Assembly (NCBI GenBank): GCA_017459445.1
Contig: JAFUDJ010000016.1
Coordinates: forward strand, 1 to 54,041
Source of the DNA: Prevotella sp.
GTDB lineage: Bacteria > Bacteroidota > Bacteroidia > Bacteroidales > Bacteroidaceae
DNA: 54,041 bases
Direction of reading: 5' to 3'
The translations under genes were made by a program, and so were the position numbers. This document shows, piece after piece, positions 17,358 to 28,912 of the stretch (positions are counted from its first letter, which is position 1; each line of letters opens with the position of its first letter). Below the pieces are notes generated by a model. The model saw only the letters and a list, made by a program, of their open reading frames with translations. It had not been told where the DNA came from and did not search any database.

Positions 17358-20306
17358 TTACCGGATAACCTTGCGGAAAGTACCGTCCGACTGGCGTACG
17401 ATGTAAAGGCCGTTCTGCCGTGCATCGGTGCGCATGCCGTCAATGCGGTAGTATTCTGTGGGCTGTTTGGTGTCCGTTTTCAGGGCAGTCACGGCAGAGA
17501 TGTCGTCGCCGATGACCAGACAGAGTTTGTTGCCGATGAGCATGAGTTGGTACTTCTCCACGCCGTCAAGGCCCTCAATGCGGATGTCGCTGAGGTTGCC
17601 CCTGATGGTGCCGATAGTGCCTATGTAGTAGATGCCTTCGGGAATGGGCGTCTGCTGCACCTTGAACTCGATGACAGGCGTGAGGTATTGTGGCCCATGC
17701 TGCCAGTCTTTCGTGTTGATGACCAGCTGCTGGGCGTTCACCTGGTCGGCAGTCTGAGTGCTGCAGTCCAGGTCAATGACCAGCCGTGCGCCGAAGTTCA
17801 TGGTCAGCACCGTGGTGGTTATGCTGCCGATGTGCGACTCTCCGCCGGGCAGCAGCCGTGCGTCGTAGTCCATCGTGATGTCACTGCCGAAGATGCCGCC
17901 GTCAGAATCGAGCACTGCAAAGCGGTTAAGCCATAGCGGGCTGTGCTCCAGCGTGCCGTCGAATTTCAAGGTTCCGGCCCATACCTGGGTCTCGCCGCTA
18001 TAGGTATGTACGCCGGCCGGCAGTTCCAGAATGCCGTTTCCTTGCTTCACGAGCAGCATTTCTCCGCTCAGCCGTCCGCCTGTCAAGGTGTGTTTATAGA
18101 CTGTCGTCGTGATGTTTCCGTTGCTGTCATGTCCCTGCACCCATGCCGGAGTGTTGACCGTCAGGATGGCGGGAGCCGCTCCGTCGGCCACGTTGACCGT
18201 CATGTCGCCCTGCGTAGCCAGCAGCAGGTGCTGCCTGTCGTACTCGGTGCCGATGGTGCTTCCGTCGGCCAACTCCACTCTGTCGCGGTTGGTCAGCGTT
18301 GGGGGAGCCTCGGTGATGCCCTCCATCTCCCCGAGGAAATAGCTCAGGTGTGGCGGCTGGTTGTAGGCCATCATCTGCCACACCATGGCCTGCCGGTACT
18401 GGTGGTCGTGCCATAGGGTAGGCAGCGAGTGTTCGGTGAACATGCCCGATGTGTAGACACGGATGTCGGTGCCATGGCGCACGATGATTTCCTCGCGCCA
18501 GTCGCCGATGACGTCGCCCTGGAAACAGGGGTTGTTCTTCGAGTCATTGTTCATGTTGCAGCCCGACGACGTGAACAGGCGCCCCGTCCCGGGCTTCTCA
18601 ATCTTGGCCTCGCGGGCCGTACCGGGACTGTTCAGAATCTCCGAGCAGAGGTCGCCGTCCCAGTAGATTCGGAAGTTCAGGTCGCCCCAGTTGATGAAGC
18701 TGTCGCCGCCGTATTCGTCAATCAGCTGGTCGCTGACGGTGTTAATCATGCCGCTCTGCATGGAACGTCCCACGCATCCCGGGTATTCGTTGGAGAAGTT
18801 CGCCATCAGACAGCGTCCGTCGTCCTCCGTTCCGTCGTGCTTGTAGTATATCTCGCTGGTGGTGGCATTACGGTAGTTGCAGCCGTATTTGCCCCGGCTC
18901 TCCTCTAAGCAGCCGAAAAATTCCAGCCCGCGTCGGTAGGGGTCGAAATCGCTGACGTGCTGCGAGTCGCCATGGCCATAGCCCGTCGTCGAGAGCCCCT
19001 TGCCGTTGTCGTCGATGACCATCGAGCCGTAGACGATTTCGTCGCGGCCGTCCTCGTCGACGTCGGCTACGATGAAGTTATGGTAGCCGTTGCCGTACCA
19101 CGGGCTGCTTGGAATGTTGCAGTTCCAGCGCCAGCGCTCGCTCCACTGGTGGCTGCTGCGGTCCAGGTCCATGGCCATCATCTTGTGGCGGGTGTAGATG
19201 CCCCGGCCTAAGAAGAGGCTGGCCTTGCGGCCGTCAAGGAACGGTGCTCCCATGAAGTATTTCGACGAGCGGTGCCCGTAGTCGTCGCCCCACGCCGTCT
19301 TCAGGTTTGTCTCGCCCGTCTCCAGTCGTTTCAGTGGATAGTCCGTCAGCTGGTACAGCGCTCCCGTCTCGCCATTCATATAAATAAGGTATTCTGCTCC
19401 GGTGTGCGTATAGGCCATGCTGCCCGTCGGAGAGCCCTTTTCGTTCGTGGTGTACCAGGTGTCGCGGGTGTTCTTGGTCATATCGCCAATGGTGTAGAGT
19501 TGCGTCTTGCCGTCCGGTCCGTAGACAATCATGTTGTCGGCACCGCGCATCACCACCTCGGCCCGTCCGTCTTCGTCCCAGTCGTAGGCAATGATATTGG
19601 TCTCGGTCATCATGTGACTCACCATGTTGGGACCGCAGTCAATGCGCCACAGCATGGTGGCTGCTCCCGTCTGCCAGTCGACATCGTAGGCGTCGAACAC
19701 GACAAACTCCTTCGATGTCTTCGGATAGATGATGAAGCGGTCGTTCCCTTTGGCGTCGTCCAGGCCGCTGTCGTAGCCTTTGGCATCCACGGTATTCAGC
19801 CGTTTGATGATGATTTCCAGCTCGCCGTCGCCGTCCACGTCGGCCAGCTCGGCGTCGTTGGGCTCATAGTGGCTGGTCACCTCGTTGCCGTCGCGGTCGT
19901 AGACGGGTGCCAGTGCTATGTCGAGATAGCCCGTCGCGCAGCGGTTGTTGCCCAGCTTATACACATACTGCGACCATGCCGACACGGCAGCCGAGCGCTC
20001 CTGTTCCACGCCCCGCACCACAGGTGCCACCTGATACTGCGAGGTGGGCAGCCCGTTGCTGTTGTCGGCATAGCAGGTCGTCGTCAGGTTCTTGGCTATC
20101 AGCGTGCCGTCCTTGTAGAGGTTGTACGTCACGAACCAGTATTCCTCGCCCAGCCGCCGCCACGTCACCATGTTCGTGGTGCTGCCGGTGGTGGCGCCGG
20201 TCTGCACCACCACGATGCCCCGGCCCAGCTTGTCGGTGAACCGCTGCGCCGTTGCCGTCAGGCTGGTGGTTGCCAGCGCCATGATTGCTATCCACAGTTT
20301 CTTCAT
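17358..20306 (-). CDS. Family PL11 rhamnogalacturonan lyase
   Basis: A 982-residue secreted pectinase. The signal peptide MKKLWIAIMALATTSLTATAQ starts at 20306; longer readings run into typA. The N-terminal fibronectin-like part (GRGIVVVQT, YNLYKDGTLI) and the beta-propeller with metal-binding DVDGDGELEI, DWDEDGRAEV and DVDEDGRDEI loops match PL11 enzymes (YesW/YesX type), which cleave the rhamnose-galacturonate backbone of rhamnogalacturonan I by beta-elimination. The last 330 or so residues are a beta-rich extension ending in YYRIDGMRTDARQNGLYIV, like a type 9 secretion sorting tail. It lies only 5 nt after typA. Its product could feed galacturonate to the kinase operon at 0.4 kb. Confidence 0.85.
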   Translation of the reverse strand: MKKLWIAIMALATTSLTATAQRFTDKLGRGIVVVQTGATTGSTTNMVTWRRLGEEYWFVTYNLYKDGTLIAKNLTTTCYADNSNGLPTSQYQVAPVVRGVEQERSAAVSAWSQYVYKLGNNRCATGYLDIALAPVYDRDGNEVTSHYEPNDAELADVDGDGELEIIIKRLNTVDAKGYDSGLDDAKGNDRFIIYPKTSKEFVVFDAYDVDWQTGAATMLWRIDCGPNMVSHMMTETNIIAYDWDEDGRAEVVMRGADNMIVYGPDGKTQLYTIGDMTKNTRDTWYTTNEKGSPTGSMAYTHTGAEYLIYMNGETGALYQLTDYPLKRLETGETNLKTAWGDDYGHRSSKYFMGAPFLDGRKASLFLGRGIYTRHKMMAMDLDRSSHQWSERWRWNCNIPSSPWYGNGYHNFIVADVDEDGRDEIVYGSMVIDDNGKGLSTTGYGHGDSQHVSDFDPYRRGLEFFGCLEESRGKYGCNYRNATTSEIYYKHDGTEDDGRCLMANFSNEYPGCVGRSMQSGMINTVSDQLIDEYGGDSFINWGDLNFRIYWDGDLCSEILNSPGTAREAKIEKPGTGRLFTSSGCNMNNDSKNNPCFQGDVIGDWREEIIVRHGTDIRVYTSGMFTEHSLPTLWHDHQYRQAMVWQMMAYNQPPHLSYFLGEMEGITEAPPTLTNRDRVELADGSTIGTEYDRQHLLLATQGDMTVNVADGAAPAILTVNTPAWVQGHDSNGNITTTVYKHTLTGGRLSGEMLLVKQGNGILELPAGVHTYSGETQVWAGTLKFDGTLEHSPLWLNRFAVLDSDGGIFGSDITMDYDARLLPGGESHIGSITTTVLTMNFGARLVIDLDCSTQTADQVNAQQLVINTKDWQHGPQYLTPVIEFKVQQTPIPEGIYYIGTIGTIRGNLSDIRIEGLDGVEKYQLMLIGNKLCLVIGDDISAVTALKTDTKQPTEYYRIDGMRTDARQNGLYIVRQSDGTFRKVIR

Positions 20307-20311
20307 ATCCT

Positions 20312-22189
20312 TTATTTCTTGTTTTCCTTCTTCCGTTGGTCGTGGTCCAGGATAATCTTGCGCATGCGCATCGACTTCGGCGTCACCTCGACCAGTTCGT
20401 CCTCCTTGATATACTCCAGGCACTCCTCCAGCGACATGACCACCTTTGGAATGATGCGCGCCTTGTCGTCGGTTCCCGAGGCTCGCACGTTGGTCAGCTG
20501 CTTCGCCTTGCAGACGTTGACCACCAGGTCGTTGTCGTGCACGTGCTCGCCGACCACCTGACCCATGTAGACATCCTCGCCCGGGTCGATGAAGAACTTG
20601 CCACGGTCCTGCAGCTTGTCGATGGCGTAGGCAAAGGCGTTGCCCGTCTCCAGGGCTATCATTGAGCCGTTCACGCGGCGCTCAATGTCGCCCTTGTATG
20701 GCTGGTATTCCTTGAATCGGTGGGCCATGATGGCTTCGCCCTGCGATGCCGTCAGCACGTTGGTGCGCAGGCCGATGATGCCGCGCGAGGGGATGTCGAA
20801 CTCGATGTTCGTGCGCTCGCCCTGGCTCTCCATGCTGGTCATCTCGCCCTTGCGGCGCGTCACCATGTCAATCATCTTCGATGCAAACTCTTCCGGCACG
20901 TTGATGGTCAGCTCCTCAATAGGCTCACACTTAATCAATGGAGAATTGACAATTGATAATTGAGAATTGCCTGGCGCAGCAGCATTGTCCATTATCAATT
21001 GTCCATTTTCCATTCTTCCGTAGCGGAAGATAACCTGCGGCTGTCCCACCTGCAGCTCGTAGCCCTCGCGGCGCATGGTCTCGATGAGCACCGAGAGGTG
21101 CAGCACGCCACGGCCTGAGACTACCCACTTGTCGGTCGAATCCTCGAACGGCTCCACGCGCAGCGCCAGGTTCTTCTCCAGCTCTTTCTCCAGCCGGTCG
21201 TTGATGTGGCGCGACGTGACGTATTTTCCCTCCTTGCCGAAGAACGGCGAGTCGTTGATGGTGAAGAGCATCGACATGGTCGGCTCGTCGATGGCAATGG
21301 GCGGCAGTGGCTCCGGGTTCTCGATGTCGCAGATGGTGTCGCCAATCTCAAACTTCTCCAGGCCGATGACGGCGCAGATGTCGCCGCAGTCCACCTGTTC
21401 TATTCTGCTGTGCCCCATGCCGTCGAAGGTGTGCAGCTCCTTAATCTTGGTCTTCTCCATCGAGCCGTCGCGGTGTGCAATGGTCACCTGCTGGCCGTCC
21501 TTCAGCTGTCCACGGTGCACGCGGCCCACGGCGATGCGGCCCGTATAGCTCGAGTAGTCCAGACTGGTGATGAGCATCTGCGGCGTGCCCTCAATCTGCC
21601 TGGGGGCGGGGATGACCTCGATAATCTTGTCCAACAGGTAGGTGATGTCCTGCGTCGGCTTGTTGTAGTCCTCGCCCATCCAGCCGTTCTTGGCCGAGCC
21701 GTACACCACGGGGAAGTCCAGCTGGTCCTCGGTGGCATTGAGCGAGAACATCAGGTCGAACACCATCTCGTACACCTCCTCGGGCCTGCAGTTGGGCTTG
21801 TCCACCTTGTTCACCACCACGATGGGCTTCAGGCCGATTTGGAGCGCCTTCTGCAACACGAAGCGCGTCTGCGGCATCGGGCCCTCGAAGGCGTCCACCA
21901 GCAGCAGACAGCCGTCGGCCATGTTGAGCACGCGCTCCACCTCGCCGCCGAAGTCGGAGTGTCCCGGCGTGTCGATGATATTGATTTTCGTCCCTTTCCA
22001 GTTGATACTCACATTCTTTGACAGAATGGTGATGCCGCGCTCGCGCTCCAAGTCGTTGGCGTCCAATACCTGGCTCGACAGGTTCTGTCCCTCGCGGAAC
22101 AGGTTACCGGCCAGCATCATCTTGTCCACGAGCGTCGTCTTGCCGTGGTCTACGTGTGCGATAATCGCAATGTTCCTGATATCCTGCAT
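20312..22189 (-). CDS. typA: Ribosome-associated GTPase TypA/BipA
   Basis: A 625-residue translational GTPase that binds ribosomes and helps 50S assembly under stress. G motifs: AHVDHGKTTL (residues 10-19), the T-containing RGITI, DTPGHSDFGGEV and NKVDKP. Domains II, III and the TypA-specific C-terminal domain (TNVLTASQGEAIMAHRF, VVGEHVHDNDLVVNV) follow. Bacteroidota homologues are usually near 600 residues. Here about 26 extra residues (about 392-418, from ENGQLIMDN to NSQLSIVNSPLI) interrupt the normally short segment before CEPIEELTI, encoded by a palindromic insertion. The frame is kept. Confidence 0.93.
   Translation of the reverse strand: MQDIRNIAIIAHVDHGKTTLVDKMMLAGNLFREGQNLSSQVLDANDLERERGITILSKNVSINWKGTKINIIDTPGHSDFGGEVERVLNMADGCLLLVDAFEGPMPQTRFVLQKALQIGLKPIVVVNKVDKPNCRPEEVYEMVFDLMFSLNATEDQLDFPVVYGSAKNGWMGEDYNKPTQDITYLLDKIIEVIPAPRQIEGTPQMLITSLDYSSYTGRIAVGRVHRGQLKDGQQVTIAHRDGSMEKTKIKELHTFDGMGHSRIEQVDCGDICAVIGLEKFEIGDTICDIENPEPLPPIAIDEPTMSMLFTINDSPFFGKEGKYVTSRHINDRLEKELEKNLALRVEPFEDSTDKWVVSGRGVLHLSVLIETMRREGYELQVGQPQVIFRYGRMENGQLIMDNAAAPGNSQLSIVNSPLIKCEPIEELTINVPEEFASKMIDMVTRRKGEMTSMESQGERTNIEFDIPSRGIIGLRTNVLTASQGEAIMAHRFKEYQPYKGDIERRVNGSMIALETGNAFAYAIDKLQDRGKFFIDPGEDVYMGQVVGEHVHDNDLVVNVCKAKQLTNVRASGTDDKARIIPKVVMSLEECLEYIKEDELVEVTPKSMRMRKIILDHDQRKKENKK
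20937..21014. mobile_element. 78-bp palindromic insertion inside typA
   Basis: Left arm 20937-20960 matches the reverse complement of right arm 20991-21014 at 22 of 24 positions, around a 30-nt centre. The element is exactly 26 codons, matching the excess length of TypA. It is built from ATTGATAATTG/CAATTCTC-type simple motifs that are usually intergenic in Bacteroidota. It has no coding capacity of its own; type is inferred. Confidence 0.6.
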
Positions 22190-22214
22190 AACTAAAATTA
22201 CGTAATTACGGCTG

Positions 22215-22222
22215 CAAAGGTA
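22215..22222 (-). promoter_or_regulatory. -7 box of typA
   Basis: CAAAGGTA on the plus strand reads TACCTTTG on the minus strand, 25 nt before the typA ATG. No clear -33 box. Confidence 0.6.
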
Positions 22223-22273
22223 CGAATTTCCCGCGAAATATCACCACATAGCGCGCGGTTTTATCACACCCCG

Positions 22274-22432
22274 CGACTACTTTTATGTCAAACGGCGCAG
22301 ACTTTTATGGCATTTCGTGCGGACTTTTATGGCATTTCGTGCGGACTTTTATGTCAAAAGTTGCGGACTTTCGGGATAAAAGTCCGGGCTGTTTGACATA
22401 AAAGTCCGTTCCATTTGGCATAAAAGTCCGCA
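22274..22432. repeat. 22-bp dyad-symmetric repeat array B
   Basis: Core GACTTTTATG starts at 22300, 22322 and 22344, with a degenerate fourth at 22366. The inverted core ends at 22384, 22406 and 22428. All steps are 22 bp and both halves are symmetric about position 22375. A further imperfect copy precedes (ACTTTTATG near 22279). It lies between the divergent promoters of typA and rpsO. Confidence 0.9.
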
Positions 22433-22491
22433 CGCCTTGGGCGCCGTCCGGCCCGAAAGCGACAGGGATGCAGGAAAAAAACGTGCAAAAA

Positions 22492-22523
22492 TTTGGCCGT
22501 TTGTGCAAATCTTCGTACCTTTG
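22492..22523 (+). promoter_or_regulatory. Promoter of rpsO
   Basis: TTTG at 22492-22495, 20 nt, TACCTTTG at 22516-22523. Transcription would start about 110 nt before the rpsO ATG, leaving a long leader. Confidence 0.75.
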
Positions 22524-22529
22524 CAGCCG

Positions 22530-22637
22530 CTATTCGGAAAATCCGGAGCATTCGACGATGCGCAACGGCTGTGATTAAAGGCCGGGAGCGTCAGAAGGAT
22601 GTTATGGCAAACAAGTTATTTAATCATTTCAAAAACC
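22530..22637 (+). promoter_or_regulatory. Leader of rpsO, possible S15 autoregulatory site
   Basis: About 108 nt of untranslated leader with small stems (GCAT with ATGC around 22548; CGGC with GCCG around 22567-22583). S15 represses its own mRNA through structured leaders in several phyla; whether this one does so is inference. Confidence 0.3.
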
Positions 22638-22907
22638 ATGTATTTAGACCAAGCAAAAAAGGTTGAGATTTTCACCCAGTACGGCCAGAACGCCCAGGAC
22701 ACCGGCAGCGTTGAGAGCCAGGTAGCCCTGTTCACCTATCGCATTCAGCACCTGACGGAGCACCTGAAGAAGAACCACAAGGACTTCGGCACCGCCCGCG
22801 CCCTGACCAAGATGGTAGGCCGCCGCCGCAAGCTGCTGAAGTATCTCTACAACAAGGACATCAACCGCTACCGTGCACTGATTAAGGCTCTCGGCCTGCG
22901 TAAGTAA
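22638..22907 (+). CDS. rpsO: 30S ribosomal protein S15
   Basis: An 89-residue protein of normal length. It binds 16S rRNA helices 20-22 early in 30S assembly. Conserved features: TGSVESQVALFTYRI, LTEHLKKNHKD and MVGRRRKLLKYLYNKD. Start is ATG 22638; a longer frame from 22599 adds an unconserved 13 residues. The gene is alone between a 110-nt leader and a strong terminator. Confidence 0.95.
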   Translation: MYLDQAKKVEIFTQYGQNAQDTGSVESQVALFTYRIQHLTEHLKKNHKDFGTARALTKMVGRRRKLLKYLYNKDINRYRALIKALGLRK

Positions 22908-22932
22908 GCATAGCGGAAAAGTCAGGAAAAAG

Positions 22933-22965
22933 AAACTCCGATGGGCGCGTCCCACCGGAGTTTTT
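22933..22965 (+). terminator. Terminator after rpsO
   Basis: AAACTCCG (22933-22940) pairs with CGGAGTTT (22956-22963), extended by TGGG with CCCA around a 5-nt loop, then a T-run. The A-rich 5' side makes it possible on both strands, so it may also stop the convergent galactosidase transcript. Confidence 0.85.
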
Positions 22966-22966
22966 C

Positions 22967-25955
<2,989 letters not shown>

Positions 25956-25969
25956 TTATTGACTGCACG

Positions 25970-26001
25970 TTTGGTTAGCCCGTTTTTTTTGCGTACTTTT
26001 G
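25970..26001 (+). promoter_or_regulatory. Promoter of rmuC
   Basis: TTTG 25970-25973, 20 nt, TACTTTTG 25994-26001. The ATG begins only 5 nt later, so the mRNA is expected to be leaderless or nearly so. Confidence 0.75.
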
Positions 26002-26006
26002 CAGTC

Positions 26007-27278
26007 ATGATGATAGCATTATATATAATAATAGGTGTAGCCGTCGGTGCGGCTGTGCTCTATCTGGTGATGAACCGCCGCGTGGGCAGCCTGCGAATCG
26101 AGCTGGCCAGGAAGGATACGGAGATGCAGATGCTGTCGCAACAGCGGCAGGAGGAGATGCGGCGCAGCGAGGAGCGCTTCGCCCAGCAGCTGGCAACGAC
26201 GCAGGAACAGCTGCGGGTGATGAGCATGAAGCTGATGGACGACCAGGCGCGGCGGCTGAAGGAGGAGAACCGCGAGAGCATGGGCACCATCACGCAGCCG
26301 CTGCGCGATGCCATCAGCGAGATGCGCCGCGCCATCAACGAGAACACGAAGGACCACACGGCGCAGTCGGCCTCGCTGCGCGAGCAGCTGCGCATACTGG
26401 TGGAGAGCAACGAGAAAATAGGGCAGAAGGCGGAGGGACTGGCCAACGTGCTGCGCCGCGACAACAAGGTGAGCGGCAACATGGGCGAGATTATCCTGGG
26501 CGACCTGCTCAGCTCGCAGGGACTGACCGAGGGCATACACTACGAGGTGCAGGCCCGGCTGCGCGACGAGACGGGGCGCCCGCTGAAAAACGACGAGACG
26601 GGGCGCGAGATGCAGCCCGACGTCATCCTGCACTATCCGCAGGGACAGGACGTGGTCATCGACTCGAAAGTGTCGCTCGTGGCCTACGAGCGCTACGTCA
26701 ATGCCGCGTCGGCCGAGGACAAGGAGCGCGCCCTGCAGGAGCATATACGGTCGGTGCGTGCCCACGTCAGCGAGCTGGCGCGCAAGGACTACTCCAAATA
26801 CATCAAGGCCCCGCGCGAGGCCGTCGACTTCGTCATCATGTTCGTGCCCTTCGAGTCGTCCCTGCAGCTGGCGCTGGTCAACGACCCGTCGCTGTGGCGG
26901 GAGGCCTTCGAGCGCAAGGTGTTCATCACGGGCGAGCAGAACCTGCTGGGCATTCTGCACATGATACACATAGCATGGGTGCAGAACCAGCAGGCCGAGA
27001 ACCAGGAGCGCGTATTCGGCGTGGCCGAGCAACTGCTCGACCGGCTGGGCGACTTCATCCAGCGATACCAGAAGGTGGGCGACCAACTGGAGCAGGCCCG
27101 CCGCGCATTCGACTTCTCTGCGAACAAGCTGAACGAGGGGCGTCAGAGCGTAGTACAGAAAGCCAACGAGCTGAAACAGCTGGGGGCAAAGGAGAATCCG
27201 AACCGCCGGATACCGAAGGCAACGGAGACGAAGGCGATGGACAGCACGCAAAACGAGCCGAATGATATACTTGAATGA
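26007..27278 (+). CDS. rmuC: RmuC-family DNA recombination protein
   Basis: A 423-residue protein. N-terminal membrane helix (MMIALYIIIGVAVGAAVLYLV), a long coiled coil (about residues 25-140), then the PD-(D/E)XK-like RmuC nuclease domain (GNMGEIILGDLLSSQGL, DVVIDSKVSLVAYERYV, KAPREAVDFVIMFVPFESS). RmuC limits inversions at short inverted repeats in E. coli, which is of interest given the many palindromes in this window. Start 26007 (or 26010) follows the promoter directly; the longer frame from 25923 crosses it. It overlaps the next gene by 17 nt. Confidence 0.88.
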   Translation: MMIALYIIIGVAVGAAVLYLVMNRRVGSLRIELARKDTEMQMLSQQRQEEMRRSEERFAQQLATTQEQLRVMSMKLMDDQARRLKEENRESMGTITQPLRDAISEMRRAINENTKDHTAQSASLREQLRILVESNEKIGQKAEGLANVLRRDNKVSGNMGEIILGDLLSSQGLTEGIHYEVQARLRDETGRPLKNDETGREMQPDVILHYPQGQDVVIDSKVSLVAYERYVNAASAEDKERALQEHIRSVRAHVSELARKDYSKYIKAPREAVDFVIMFVPFESSLQLALVNDPSLWREAFERKVFITGEQNLLGILHMIHIAWVQNQQAENQERVFGVAEQLLDRLGDFIQRYQKVGDQLEQARRAFDFSANKLNEGRQSVVQKANELKQLGAKENPNRRIPKATETKAMDSTQNEPNDILE

Positions 27279-27819
27279 CGACATAGCGGGCTTCGACCTC
27301 GCGGCAGCACTGCCCTTGCTCAGCGAGCAACGGCGCGAGCAATGCCTGAAATTCCGGCATGAACAAGGGCGGAAGACGTGCGCCATGGCCTATCTCCTGC
27401 TGTGCGAGGCGCTGCGCAAGGAGTACGGGATTGACTGCCGGCCCGTGTTCGGCTATGGCGAACATGGCAAGCCCGTGCTGGTCGGGCTGCCGCATATACA
27501 CTTCAACCTCAGCCACTGCCGCGAGGCGGTAGCCTGCGTGGTGAGCGACAGACCGGTAGGCATCGACGTGGAAAGCGTACGCGAGTACAGGGAATCGCTG
27601 GTGAGCTACACGATGAACGACGCCGAGCGCGCGGACATCAGCCGACATCCGCGACCGGAAATAGCCTTCACGCGCCTGTGGACGATGAAGGAGGCCGTGC
27701 TGAAACGGACGGGCGAGGGCATAGGCGGACGGAGCATGAAGGAGGTGTTGACGGGCAGCGAACAGCTGGAAACGGTAGTGAACGAAGCGAAAAACTACGT
27801 GTATTCTGTGGCTTATTGA
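27262..27819 (+). CDS. 4'-phosphopantetheinyl transferase
   Basis: A 185-residue Sfp/AcpT-superfamily enzyme that moves the phosphopantetheine arm of CoA onto a carrier-protein serine. Magnesium and CoA motifs are GIDVES (near residue 95) and WTMKEAVLKRTGEG (near residue 139); HFNLSHC precedes. It overlaps rmuC by 17 nt and so is translationally coupled. No PKS or NRPS is in view, so its partner may be the fatty acid ACP or a dedicated carrier protein. Confidence 0.85.
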   Translation: MIYLNDDIAGFDLAAALPLLSEQRREQCLKFRHEQGRKTCAMAYLLLCEALRKEYGIDCRPVFGYGEHGKPVLVGLPHIHFNLSHCREAVACVVSDRPVGIDVESVREYRESLVSYTMNDAERADISRHPRPEIAFTRLWTMKEAVLKRTGEGIGGRSMKEVLTGSEQLETVVNEAKNYVYSVAY

Positions 27820-27830
27820 AATTTATTTCT

Positions 27831-27838
27831 TATCTTTG
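27831..27838 (+). promoter_or_regulatory. -7 box of zinc peptidase gene
   Basis: TATCTTTG, 35 nt before ATG 27874. An AGGAG lies just before the start (about 27868). Confidence 0.6.
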
Positions 27839-27873
27839 CACCAAAAATAATACTAACTTAAAAACATAGGAGT

Positions 27874-28764
27874 ATGAATTTAGACGGACGACGCGAAAGC
27901 TCAAACGTAGAAGACCGCCGGGGAATGAGTGGCGGCAAGAAAGCCGGACTGGCTGGTATCGGCGGTATTATCATCGCAATGGCTATTGCCTACTTCACGG
28001 GCGGAAACCCCTTGGAGGCCGGCATGCAGGCTTTCCAGGAGAACGGCGGACTGGGGTCGCTGGCTGGTACGAACACGGAAGTGAACGAGGGACAGCGCGA
28101 GTTCACCGAGGAGGAACAGGAGCTGGCACGATTCTCGACGCAGATTCTGGCTGGCACCGAGGATGTGTGGAAGGAGATTTTTGAAGAGAACGACATGGAG
28201 TACGAGCTGCCTACCATGGTGCTCTACACCGACGGCACCCAGACGGCCTGCGGACAGGGCTCGGCAGCCATGGGACCATTCTACTGTTCCGGCGACCAGA
28301 AGCTGTACATCGACCTGGCTTTCTTCACCACCATGAAGCGGCAGCTGGGGGCTGACGGCGACTTTGCCTACGCATACGTCATCGCCCACGAGGTGGGACA
28401 CCACGTGGAGTACCTGACGGGTATCCTGCAGGATGCCCACGAGAAGATGGCCAAGGTGTCGCAGACCGAGGCTAACAAGCTCAGCGTGCGGCTGGAACTG
28501 CTAGCCGACTTCTACGCCGGCGTGTGGGCGCACCACGACAACAAGCGCTTCGGCTCGCTGGAAGACGGCGACATAGAGGAGGCTATCAAGTGCGCAGAGG
28601 TCATCGGCGACGACTATCTGCAGAAGAAAGCACGGGGCTATGCCGTGCCCGAGTCGTTCAACCACGGCACGTCGAAGCAGCGCATGAAGTGGTTCAAACG
28701 CGGTCTGGAGACCGGCGACGTATCGCAAGGCACTACCTTCCAGTGCTCCGATGCCGAGCTGTAG
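27874..28764 (+). CDS. YpfJ-type putative neutral zinc metallopeptidase
   Basis: A 296-residue protein. N-terminal DGRRESSNVEDRRGM is the standard beginning of this family. One transmembrane helix follows (AGLAGIGGIIIAMAIAYF, about residues 29-47), then the peptidase domain with zinc motif HEVGHH (His172, Glu173, His176) and ELLADFYAGVWAHH, giving the third ligand and the family signature. The domain probably faces the periplasm. The substrate is unknown. It has its own promoter and terminator. Confidence 0.88.
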   Translation: MNLDGRRESSNVEDRRGMSGGKKAGLAGIGGIIIAMAIAYFTGGNPLEAGMQAFQENGGLGSLAGTNTEVNEGQREFTEEEQELARFSTQILAGTEDVWKEIFEENDMEYELPTMVLYTDGTQTACGQGSAAMGPFYCSGDQKLYIDLAFFTTMKRQLGADGDFAYAYVIAHEVGHHVEYLTGILQDAHEKMAKVSQTEANKLSVRLELLADFYAGVWAHHDNKRFGSLEDGDIEEAIKCAEVIGDDYLQKKARGYAVPESFNHGTSKQRMKWFKRGLETGDVSQGTTFQCSDAEL

Positions 28765-28789
28765 ACGGACAGACGATTTTGACAAAAAA

Positions 28790-28828
28790 ATCTCCCCCTA
28801 CTTTCGCAAGCAGGGGGAGATACGTTTT
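28790..28828 (+). terminator. Terminator after zinc peptidase gene
   Basis: ATCTCCCCCT (28790-28799) pairs with AGGGGGAGAT (28812-28821), followed by ACGTTTTTA. Upstream A7 lets it act on the minus strand too. Confidence 0.85.
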
Positions 28829-28912
28829 TATTGATTAACTAAATTATAAACATTCGGGCCTGCGCACCTCGCGGTGCCGTGTTTCTTACGCCCTGAATTG
28901 TATTCCGCAAGC

